The position numbers were made by a program, and so were the translations under genes. Positions 24,696-34,700 of a stretch of DNA of 64,000 nucleotides are shown here, one piece after another. The DNA lies in the NCBI RefSeq assembly GCF_000471905.2, contig NW_006497023.1:882712-946711 (forward strand). Direction: 5' to 3'. Under the pieces are notes generated by a model. The model did no database searches and was not told where the DNA came from. It worked only from the letters and a program-made list of their open reading frames with translations. Source of the DNA: Amborella trichopoda. Its lineage: Eukaryota; Streptophyta; Magnoliopsida; Amborellales; Amborellaceae. The first letter of the stretch is position 1; every line of letters starts with the position of its first letter.

Positions 24696-25975
24696 CAAGG
24701 ACTAGATTTCTTTGACCCAATATGCATGCAAATTGAGCAGGTAGAAGATTGGAGAGAGCCCACCACTAGTTTCCTAAACATGGCAGGCTCTCGAAAAATC
24801 ATGCCAAACACAACAACGTATGTCGAAAGTCTACTAAGTATAACCTCTTTGAAGGACGGGCTCTCTCCAGACATTCATTTGATGGTATTCTTCTTAGATG
24901 TGTGGACGTGCAAGAGGCAAATAAGGCGTTAAAAGAAGTACACTCCGACATTTGTTGACTACACGAGTCCGGTCCTAAGCTCTATGAACGGACACACGAT
25001 TGGGGTATTATTGGCCTTCCACGATTGCTGATTCCTTAAACTATGCTAAAAGTGCCCGGTATGCCAAATACATTCAAGCCTTGTTCATCAACCTCCAGAG
25101 CCTGGCCCTTTTCACAATGGGGTATGGACATTGTAGGACTCATTGACCCTCCTTCGGCAATGGGTCACGTCTTTGTTCTAGCTGCAACAGATTATTTCTC
25201 CAAGTGGACCGAAGTGGTCCCCCTTATGCAAGTCCTTCGGACAACAGTGGTCAACTTCATTCGACATCACATCATATATCGGTTCGGAGTGCCTGACCGA
25301 ATTATATCAGACGATGGCCCTCAATTTAGAGGTCATCATATTGATCGCTTGGTCAACCAATTTGGTTTTGAGTGGAAGTACTCGACTATGTACCACCCTC
25401 GGGCGAACGGATTAGCATAGGCCCTCAATAAGACTTTGTGCAACGTTTAAGGAAGCCAGTATAAAAAACAAAGAAGAACTGGCATGAGAAACTTCCTGAA
25501 GCACTATGGGGTTATCGTACTACTACACGAAATGGTACTGATTCCACTCCTTATTCTTTGGTCTATGGGGCGAAGCACTTTTACATCTCGAAATTCAAAT
25601 CCCTTCATTGCGTGTCGCTATACATCAAGGATTAACCGAAGATGAGAGAGTCAAACTTCGATATCAAGAATTGGATGCACTCGATGAAAAGAGGCTAGAG
25701 GCTCAGCAGAACCTCGAACTCAACCAAGGAAGAATGAAGAGGGCTTTTGATAAGTCTGTCAACGTCCGCTCATTCGCCCATGGTGATCTAGTTCTAGTCG
25801 TCAAGAGGCCTATTGTTATGCTTGACCTGTGTAAAGGGAAATTTGAACCAAATGGGAGGGTCCCTTTATAGTAAAAAAGGTCTCACCAAATGGAGGCTAC
25901 ATACTGGCACATCCTAATGGAGAGGAGGCGATGCCCCCAATCAACGGGCGATATCTAACGAAGTGTTATCCGTGA
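24696..25975 (+). pseudogene. pol: RNase H end and integrase of a plus-strand Tat-type element
   Basis: The frame, broken by frameshifts, starts in the RNase H-integrase linker (VEDWREP, near 24745). It has an HHCC zinc-binding region (24876-25070: KALKEVHS, a second His in LHESG, then KCPVCQIHSS after GYYWPS). The core (25100-25440) has MDIVGLIDPPS, the first Asp in ATDYFSKW and the second in SDDGPQF. At the Glu region NGLA is followed by TAG. The C-terminal part (25500-25975) has WGYRTTTRNGTDSTPYSLVYG, EALDEKRLEAQ-like and KGKF words and ends PINGRYLTKCYP then TGA. There is no chromodomain, and the whole is characteristic of the Tat clade. RT and upstream parts are missing. It is oriented opposite to elements A, B and C. 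Confidence 0.85.
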
Positions 25976-26404
25976 TGCATATTCAAGAAAAGAGACTCAA
26001 TGCAAAGCAAGTAAGATAGTCTGAACAAAATCTAACTCTTTTTATTATAGTAAAAACGAATTATAAGATACAAGCCAAAAAGACCATTATTAGGGAGATT
26101 ACAATTCTCTTATATCGGAGGAAAAGAAAACAGTTGACACCAAAAGGTGTTGCTTTTGCATCTGAGGATAAGAGGACAGTTACAAACCAAAACCTGTAGC
26201 GTTGCTCTTGCATCTGAGGATAAGAGACGGTGACAAGCCAAAAGAAATGCCTTCCTCATGAAGAAGCAAACCAACCAAAGAAATGCTCTCCTCATGAAGA
26301 AGAAGCAAAACCACTTCGAGAAGTTAGCTTCAATTCATCTGACAAGCGCCACCAAAGAGGATGGTTACAAGCTAAAAGATGAGGCCAATCATTTCTGAGT
26401 CGGC
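25976..26404 (+). other. 3' untranslated stretch after the plus-strand pol
   Basis: Non-coding sequence between the integrase stop and the LTR-like block. The phrase GCATCTGAGGATAAGAG occurs twice (26158 and 26210), and CTCCTCATGAAGAAG-type words also repeat. It has no other recognisable content. Confidence 0.5.
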
Positions 26405-26682
26405 AGAATACGATCCAAGAGAGGCTATTCCAAGCCAGTTTCATTACTGGGGGGCGTTCTTCGTGATCTAAGAGGGTGCCCATGCGAGTCAGCTCAAGTA
26501 AGTCCCGAACCCACCTTTAAATTCCTCTCCCACCGGTTAGTAACACCTGCCCCCTTTTTCGAATGAGGTTCCCAAGAGAGAGATCTCAAAAATTTCCCGG
26601 TTCTTCCCTTGAAACCCAAGACACGTGCTGCCCGATCGTCTAGATTCGAAGAGCGAGATCGAGGCATCTAACCACACACGTG
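26405..26682 (+). mobile_element. LTR end in plus orientation (A/B/C family)
   Basis: Read on the plus strand it contains GTGATCTAAGAGGG and AAATTCCTCTC and ends GAGGCATCTAACCA. This is the exact reverse of the starts of LTRs A, B, C and D. It is therefore the terminal 280 bp of an LTR in the same orientation as the pol remnant upstream and probably its 3' LTR. The rest of the LTR is missing. No PBS follows it at 26683. Confidence 0.75.
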
Positions 26683-26714
26683 GTGATAAACTTGAAAATG
26701 CAATCGAAGCAAGA

Positions 26715-26945
26715 TTTCTAAGGACACAGCCGGTGCTAGGTCATTTAGAACACAACCAGTGTTGTGTCATTGAGAACACATGCGGCGGCGGGTTATTGAG
26801 GACACAGCAGACATTGGGATGTTGAGAATACAATCGGCATTGAGTCATTGAGAACACAGTCGGAGCTGGGTCGTTGAGAACACAGCCGGCATTGGGTCGT
26901 TGAGAACACAGCCGATACTGGATCATTAAGAACACATCTAGCAAT
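26715..26945. repeat. 26-bp minisatellite, about nine units
   Basis: The unit is TTGAGAACACAGCCGGCATT plus GGGTCR. All clear units have 26 bp with point changes only. It stands about 200 bp upstream of the TATA box of the PMD gene. Confidence 0.9.
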
Positions 26946-27145
26946 GGGTACGGGTTAATGTTTAGGCCTCCGGCCTAAGCCCAACCCGGTCCTGGTCTCT
27001 GTTTGCTTGAGTTTTCATGGGCGGTGGTAAACCTTTATTCGGGCCTCAGGTTTGAGCCCGACCCTATCTGGCCCATTGTCGTTTAGCCTTTTAGGACGTG
27101 ACTGAAATTCCTGATTTGTGGGGGGCATTTCAAGGAAGCTTTGCC

Positions 27146-27153
27146 TATATAAA
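27146..27153 (+). promoter_or_regulatory. TATA box of the antisense PMD gene
   Basis: TATATAAA sits in a GC-flanked context (TTGCCTATATAAAGGG), a textbook plant core promoter. Transcription would start about 30 bp downstream, near 27180, in an A-rich leader (ACGAAGATAAAAACAGCAAG). This leaves an 870-nt leader or first intron before the first coding segment at 28055. It lies inside the element, between the passenger gene and the missing 3' LTR. Confidence 0.6.
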
Positions 27154-27764
27154 GGGTAAACCCCATTTTCACTGTTTTTCAACGAAGATAAAAACAGCAA
27201 GTTTCACAGTGAGAGAGAAAGAACAAACTTCAGCACAAATTTTTGACAAGCACGCAAGGTCTTTAGTGAAGTTTGCCGGAATTTGTAGGGAAGAAGGAGA
27301 GGACTCCTGGTAAAAGAGAGAATATTGCCAGAGGTACACAAGGAGCACAGGGATTTTTCGTGCCGGGGTTTGAAGTAGGGAAGCAATTTTTCGCTAGCCA
27401 AGGTTCTAGCCATGGTACAAGAGTTATTGAAAAGAGGAAAAGAGTCCAAGTCACTGTTGTCGATGAACTTCAGCTGGTTTTCCAATAGTTTTCAGTAGTG
27501 GGAAGGAGAAAAAGAGGCGTCACAGTCGGTTTCCAGCTAGGGTTGTGGAAGTTTTCGGTGGGAAACTGAGAGGTCACAGGGTACTGACCAATCTCTTGAA
27601 GGTGAACAGTCGCTAAGAGACGAAGGTTTGTCAAATAACTCGTGTGAGGACATGTGTCTGTCCATGTCACAATCGTCAGTTGTTAGGCGGCGCACCGGAG
27701 CTCAAGGTGACACATGTGCGATCTATGGCACGTGCGGGAGATTTGAACATGAGCGGTGATAGTC

Positions 27765-28025
27765 CTTCGAAAACATAGTCGGCACTACAGGTTGCTGAAC
27801 ATAGTCAGTATTAAGCATTGGCAGACAGTCAACGCTAGGCATTTAGAACACAGCCGGCACTAGGCATTGGCGAACACAACCGGTGCTAGGCATTGGCGAA
27901 CATAGCCGGTGCTAGCCATTGACGAACATAGCCGGCGCTTGGCATTAGCGAACACAGCTAATGCTAAGCATCTGAGAACGCAGCCAGCAGTGGGTTTTGG
28001 CAAACAGAGCGGGCACTAGCCTGCG
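27765..28025. repeat. Second 26-bp minisatellite, about nine units
   Basis: The unit TTGGCGAACACAACCGGTGC plus TAGGCA is related to the array at 26715-26945 (shared GAACACAGCCGG core and the same 26-bp period). It lies in the leader, just before the first coding segment. The two arrays therefore bracket the promoter region. Confidence 0.85.
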
Positions 28026-28054
28026 CACAAGAGTGAGTCCTTGAGCTTGATAAG

Positions 28055-31000
28055 ATGGCCGAGCCTTCTCACCGGATCCCTAATGTGAAGAACCTTTCGA
28101 GGGGAGGAGAGGTCAGCACCGGTGAATTTACTGGTGAGAGTCTAGTGAGGGGCAAGCCCATTTGGCTCATTGATGCATTGTGCAGGCCAGAGTGGCCTCT
28201 TAACGTCACCTTTGTTACTGAGAGGGGCAAGCCCATTTGGCTCATTGATGCATTGTGCAGGCCAGAGTGGCCTCTTAACGTCACCTTTGTTACTGACCCC
28301 ATTTGTTTTGAAGTCCGGGAGGATGATGAAGGAAATGTTCATATCGAAGAAGGAGTGGCCCTTCTTCATTGCATGCATAGGAATGTGGCGTCCAATGCCA
28401 ATGTACCCACTTTGGGGAAGAGAATGGTGAAGACCAAAGGGATGATGTGGTCTTCTTCTGGTTTCCATGTGCAGGGGGAGCATCAATATTTACCTTCCTA
28501 GACAAATGAGGTGCTAGGGTCACACAGAAGCATTCCTGAGCATGTTTCTTTCCTAGCAGCAGTTCAATGCTCAGCTAGCTATTATGATCGATGCTCCAAT
28601 ATTGTTAAAGTATTGTTAGAGACACGGAGTCATGTTAGCAACACATGGTTCCTTGGGCACAGGGAGGCAGGAATATCCTTGTTGGATCTTCATTTCATTG
28701 GCGGCCTTCCGGTCATTGAGGCAATGTATGGCGAGTTTGTGCCTCAGAACTCGGTCATTTTTTGTAGTGCTCGGCTAGGGCTAGAGGAATCGCCTGCCAA
28801 TCTTCAGAGAATTTTTTAGATATACCAATTGTTTCATTCTAAGTCTAGCAACAGTTGGGTAGCCTTCACCGAATGGGTGAAATTCTTTTGCAGGGATTAC
28901 CCTAAAGATGGTCGAGCTACTTCAAGAAAGAAGGGGAAGGCAGTTGTAAAGGGGATGCTTTCCATCTATGAATCTGAGACAAGTGATGATTCCGTCTTCT
29001 TGGCCACTTAGCTTGCCTTATTCTCATGCAAATTCGTTTCCTGGAGGGGCAGATGACATCTGACCAGCACTCTCTATGTAGCTTGCGATATGGCAAGGGG
29101 ACGTCAGTACGCTCTAGCTCAACCAGTCCTATGCAACATCTACCACGGACTGCGAGCCATTTCCAGGGGGAAAGCTTACAAAGGGAAAGAGGGGGCCAAT
29201 GGCATTGTTGGGGGAGAAGCCTTTCCTAGAGATTTTAAGACTCTGTTCCCCATCCATTATGTGTATGGGTGGCTAGGGGAAGGAGTTGGACGGCGCTTTG
29301 ACGAGTATCAAGGAGCTCATGTTCATGTTGAGTGTTAGAGGGGGTTTTGCCCTATCGAACCCTGAACTGTGCCAAATTGGAAGGTTACTTCCCTCATCGC
29401 TTCGCCCATCAGTATGGGCTAGATCACCGCTGCCCTTTCTTTGTGTTTTTCGAAAAGCGCCGCTGCAGAGTAAACACCGGGAAAAAGGAAGAGCTTGGGA
29501 CTCTTTGAGAATGCTGGTTACCAGAGCATGTACGGACCATGGTCCACATGTTTGGAGGTGACAGAGATTAGTAAGTATGTGCTACCCCACTTTGATTAAA
29601 GGGTCCGGGTAACCGAGGGCTTTGCACGCTAATGGAGGCTTAGCAGCTCGGGGAACTGGAAAGTTGATCACCCCTGGAAAGGGGAAAACAACAATTGGTG
29701 TCAAGAGGTTAGAGAGAGGACGATTGTCAATGCTCCCACTCTTGGAGAGGTTTTCGACATTGGGTATCCATGAAATTGGCAGACTCTTGGGATCCCTCGA
29801 GGGATTGCGGCTGATGACCCTTCATCGCAATTTCTTGCCATGAAGAAAAAGACTGGGAGCATCTTTGATAAACTCAACTCTATCTTTGAATGGAAGGAGG
29901 GCCGAAAGATCCCAGGTCATGAGGAGAGTCCACTCCAGAACTTGAACTCACTGATCGAGAGTGGTCCTCACAGTAGACTTACTACAGGCCCTTCTCAAGG
30001 AAGGAGTTTTGAAGCGACTACTCCTCCTCTAGCAGGAGGAAAGCAAAGGAAACGCTCTACCCCTACTGGTACTCGTGCACCGGCTTAGGCTAGTAGACCT
30101 GCTCGGAAATGTAGGGGTGTCAAACTTCCTTTGATTTTGGAATTAGAAGGTAGCTCTTCCTCCTCTAATTCATTAGCTGCTCCTTCAATGTCACCTTCTG
30201 CACTTTCTCGATCATCTTCTGCTTCTCCTAAACTATTTTCTACTTCTTCAGAGACTGAAGTGGATGAATCTAGCCCCTACGAGCCGATTATTATCACTTT
30301 TTATCGAGAGGTGACTCTAGAACTTGGGGTGGTGTCTCCAGATCCAAGGGTTGTTCTTGAATAAGATCCGATTCCAATGGAGGTCAATGAGGTTAAAGGC
30401 CCTACAATCATTGCCCAAGGGGAGGAACCTAACACTAACATGGCCTCTGACCCTCAGGAAGTTACTGCCCCGATTGAGATAAGGGCTGCGGTAATGGATG
30501 ATGAGGGGCTTACGCTTTTTGTTGTAGAAGTTTTGATTGTAGAGGATGCAAGTGGAAGAGGCCATGGCTGAGCCTGTAGCAGTAGTCTTAGAAGATAAAG
30601 GCCAAAGGGAAGAAGCAGCTCCTGAACTTGCCAATACTGACGTGACAGTTCAGGAGGGTGAGAAATAAGGGGGGAATACTAGCCTTGAACTTGTTGAGGC
30701 CATGGTCGAGGGTGAGAGACAATGGGAAGAGGTTTCTTTGGAGCATGCTGAGGCAGAACTGGTGGGCCCAACGAGCGAGGGTCAAGGTGACGAGGCTGGT
30801 ATTGAGGAATCTAGGCAGGTGTAGGTAGGAGATGCCTCTAGATCTGAGATTCACAAAGCTCTGGACTTCACAATTGCCTCAGAAGAGCCAGTGAATCAGA
30901 TAGCTATCACCACTACTTGCCTGGTCCTTGAAACCGAAGCCTCTTCAGCAATGGTAAACCTAATAGTATCATCCAGGCCCATTTTCAGCGGGGTTTCTGG

Positions 31001-31598
31001 TATAATTTCAGGAATGATTCGTGCAGGCCTTCTTGGTTTAAGGGAGCTTCCTCTCAATGAGCTGGGCTAGGCCTTGGCCAAACTCAGGGAACTTGCTGCT
31101 GCGACCATTGTTTTTTGGAGTGCGCCAGAAGTCCTTTCTCAGTTTGATGCTACTTTAAATGAGTTGGAGAGCTGGTGGTCGGGAAGACTGCATCATGAGG
31201 AAGAAACCATTAGGGTGGCTTCCTTGGAGGTATCAATCTCATGTCGTCGTGAGGGAATAGATTTCTGTGCTGAGAAAAAGGCCACTATGGTTGCTCGTCA
31301 GCTCGACCTCAAGATGGAGGGGAGAACTTGCTTCAATAGGATGAGTGGAATAAGGGAGGAAATGCGAAAATTACGAAAGGAATTCGATGATCTTCAGAAG
31401 GAGATGATTCAGAGAAGGGCTTTGGATATTTCTTTGGCTGAGGATCTATTAGAACTCACTTGCACCATCGAATCAGAAACCGCCTCCATGGAGCAGGACA
31501 CTCAAATGGTGGGCGAGCTGAAGGAGCGTATCCAACATGCCGAGGCTTCTTTCGCCACATCAAGAGCAGAGATCAATATGATCATTGATCATTTTTAA
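28055..31598 (+). pseudogene. Antisense passenger gene with plant mobile domain and coiled coil (element C)
   Basis: The plant mobile domain (PMD, 'aminotransferase-like') is shared by host MAIL/MAIN proteins and by some transposon passengers. One reading frame runs without a frameshift from 28055 to 29338. It has GKPIWLIDALCRPEWPL, then IPEHVSFLAAVQ, then GISLLDLHFIGGLPVIEAMY (28670-28725), DSWVAFTEW-like NSWVAFTEWVKFF (28850), and ARGRQYALAQPVLCNIY (29092-29145). Frameshifted YFPHRFAHQYGLDHRCP follows near 29380-29430. After a low-complexity Ser/Glu-rich middle (29840-31060) it ends in a 174-residue coiled coil (31074-31598). The 1.28-kb PMD part is interrupted by in-frame stops at 28499, 28817, 29009, about 29074 and 29336. 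The gene is convergent with the gag-protease frame and is followed by plant-type polyadenylation sequence (31620-31660). PMD identity is sure; function is not known. Confidence 0.75.
28147..28296 (+). repeat. Perfect 75-bp in-frame tandem duplication
   Basis: Positions 28147-28221 and 28222-28296 are identical and add exactly 25 codons near the start of the PMD. The repeat is free of differences while the gene around it carries many mutations, so it is recent or was homogenised. Confidence 0.95.
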
Positions 31599-31789
31599 GA
31601 GTGTCCTTTCTTTATTCGCACTTGTAAAAATTTTGAATTTATGAATGAAATGCTTGTTTTTCTTTTCTGGTTGATTTTACTGCATGATTTCATGCTGCTT
31701 TTACTTTGCTGCACCTCATATGCTCTTTTTGAGCTTGAACGCCTCATGAAATGTTTATTATCTCAAGGGGCTAATACCCTAGACCTTGT

Positions 31790-34700
31790 TTAGTCTTTTG
31801 GCGATTTGTTGTGGCTTCAATGACTTCGAATGGGGGAGCAATTGCTTCTTCTTCCCTTAACGTTTGATTGGCTAAGGGCTCATAATTCATTTTCCTCATC
31901 ATTTGATGAGCTTTCTCACTATAAATACTTCAATCAGGAGGGGCTTTGGCCTCCATTTGAGTTGCATTCACTTCAAGCCCCGTTATAGCTCTTGATCTTA
32001 GGCACGAACTCCTTCAGATGTTTTGGAACGATACACATAACCTCCAATCTGGAGACTGCGAACTTCGCTTCTTAACTCTATTAGGGGATCATATCCCTGA
32101 GGGCAAGAAGGTTGTCCTTTAGCAAACTACTCTTCTCCCACCAAACTAGGGAAGTTCAAGACTTGTGGTTGACTATTGGACTGAATTTGCTCTACAGTGG
32201 GACGAGGAGCATCCTCTATGCTTACAGCAACCGGGTTTTGAAAAATCTTCTACGGTGGATGGAGCGTCGCTTTCGCTTTCAAGAGTGCAATAGGGACTTG
32301 CAGAACTTTTTGATGGTCTGGCGTATAGGTGACCTTTGGAGCCGGGAATTCTATCCCCATGACTTGCTCAATCTCAGAAGTGATCTCTAGTTCATCTTCT
32401 GGCAAAGGTGGCTTTAGACTGGAAGCAGAGGGGGAAGCTTCATCCTTAGGCGAAGATGGAGCTTCTTCAGGGGTAGTGAATAGCATGCTAAGATGAAGGG
32501 GAATTATAGGGAGAATTTTGCCTTGTCTTTCCTCTTCTTTGAACATGTCAACCAGTGTTCGCCTGATGTCCTCAACATCTTCATGTGACAAAGGTTCTGC
32601 CTTTCTTACAGACTTGTAGTCACCATCATTTGGCTTTTGGGATGACACAAAATCTGTGAAGTAATACTTAACATCAGCATATTGAGCTTTATCTACAGGA
32701 AATGGTCGTTTGTTAGCATAGACTGTATGTTGTCTCCCATCTCGACTATACTTGAAGCACTAGTGCAATGTGAAAGGAACCACCCCCTAATCATGGAGCC
32801 ATGGGCGGCCGAGAAGGATGTTGTAGAAGGTATCTGTGTCGCTTACATGAAACTGAGTGTAGTCGTTTAATTCACCAATCCTGAGACAAAGGCGGATAGT
32901 GTCAGCCGGCTTCTTTCTTGATAGGTTGAATCCCTGAACTGTGCTATGCATAGGTGTCAGATCTTTAGAACCTAATCCCTATTGAGTGAGGATTGTCCTG
33001 GGGATAAGGTTGATCGGTGACCCTCCATTCAACATAATTCGGTTGATGGGGTATGCATGTAATTCACCAGTGACAAAGAGAGGAAGATTGTGAAATCATC
33101 CCCTGAGAAGGTGATCTCCATACATCTACTCAAGAAGGTGATCACCATACATCTACTCAAGATCGATGAGTCCACCTCAATGGGTTCCACTTCAGTCTCA
33201 TACACCTCTGAATCGGGAAGAGCCTGGATGAAAGCCATACGATAATCCCTAGAGAGCATGAGAGCATCGTAGATTCTAAGAAGGCCTGGAAGCTTCCTTA
33301 AGTGCCCCATCACATCATATTTCACTTTTTCCTTGTCAGCCTTTTGTATTCATGGCCTTGCCATTGGTTTGAGTTGAGGAGCAAGTTTAGGTGGAGGAGG
33401 TGGCTGGGTATATGGACCAACGGCATCCCAAGGAATTGGAGGATACAGGAATTCTCCAGGGTACTTGGGGAATGAAGGAGCCCAGGGAGCCAGAGGATGG
33501 GTGTATTGTTTGAAGCATTGGGGTAAGGGAGAATTAGTGGACCAAGAATGTTCAAAATACCTAGCTTCTGAGGTGGAGGTTGGAGCGTTTTCCCCGATCT
33601 CAGACTCATTTGCCTCGTGCTAGGTGATGCTTCAGATATCTGCACCATGTGATAGACTTTTTAAGAATAGAAGCTCTACCCTCTTGATTATCTCTGCCTC
33701 TATCAAAGTCAGGCTCAGGGGACCACTGAGGTTTCTTTAGTTTTAACTTCTTGTGCTTCTCAGTAGAAAGAGATGGTTCTGCCTTAGCTCGAGCTGCTAG
33801 AGCATCAGCAACTATTAAGAATCTAGCTGCCTGGGCCATCGTCTTTTTCAACCGCCTCCATTGTGTCCTGCTTATATTGGTTCCTTCAAGTTCTTTGTCA
33901 ACAGCGTCGAAGTCTGGACACTTCAAGGTTGTACTTGCATGAGACATAGAAGAGGAAGGATGAGAAGCATAAGAAGAAGAAGGAGAAGGGTCAGTAAGTG
34001 AGGGACTTTTAAGGTCTTTTCCCTCATCAAACCGATCTAAGTAGCTTTTTACGTCATCACCAGAGTTGGACGTGTGCAGTGAATCTTTTAGGTCTTTCCT
34101 TGCTTAGACCGTTGGGGAGTGCTTTTAACGTCGTCACCCTCATTGGACGTCCTATGAGGAGAAGATGGCTTGGGGACATCCTCTTGATATGATGAGAAAG
34201 GAAGGATGATCGTGTTAGGGATGAAATCCAGTAAAGATGACAATGGGGGAAGAGGCATGAGAAATTCTTGATCGACTGGAGGTTGAGCAGTCATCTTTCT
34301 CCAGCGAGCAGCCCTTGGTGCCCATCTTCTCCTGGTTTTCATTGGAAGTTCTTGATTCGTGTCGCTAGGCTTGTGAACTGCCCTAGCTTGGCAAATTGCT
34401 TCTTGCGTTAAGGACTTGAGTGTTCTTCACTCGTGGTAGACTCTCCATGGTTGGGAAGTTGAGGGTTCAGCAAGATTTGAATCATCATTTCCCTAGTTTG
34501 GTGTTGGGAGGCCCTCTCACACCATTGGAGCAATGACTTAGGGATCACTTTCTGGCACATTACAAGGCTTTTGGCATCCTTGTATTTCTTTGCGATTATG
34601 TCATGGAAATTGGAACATTCGCACAGGTCGTGGCCTCATTTCTGGTGGTATGGGCACCAATGGTCCTCAGTACCCTAAGCAAGGCGTCAGGGCTGCCTTG

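Noticed and set aside
26715..28025. 26-bp arrays considered as CRISPR-like
   Set aside because: Units are contiguous with point differences only; no separate spacers and no associated genes.
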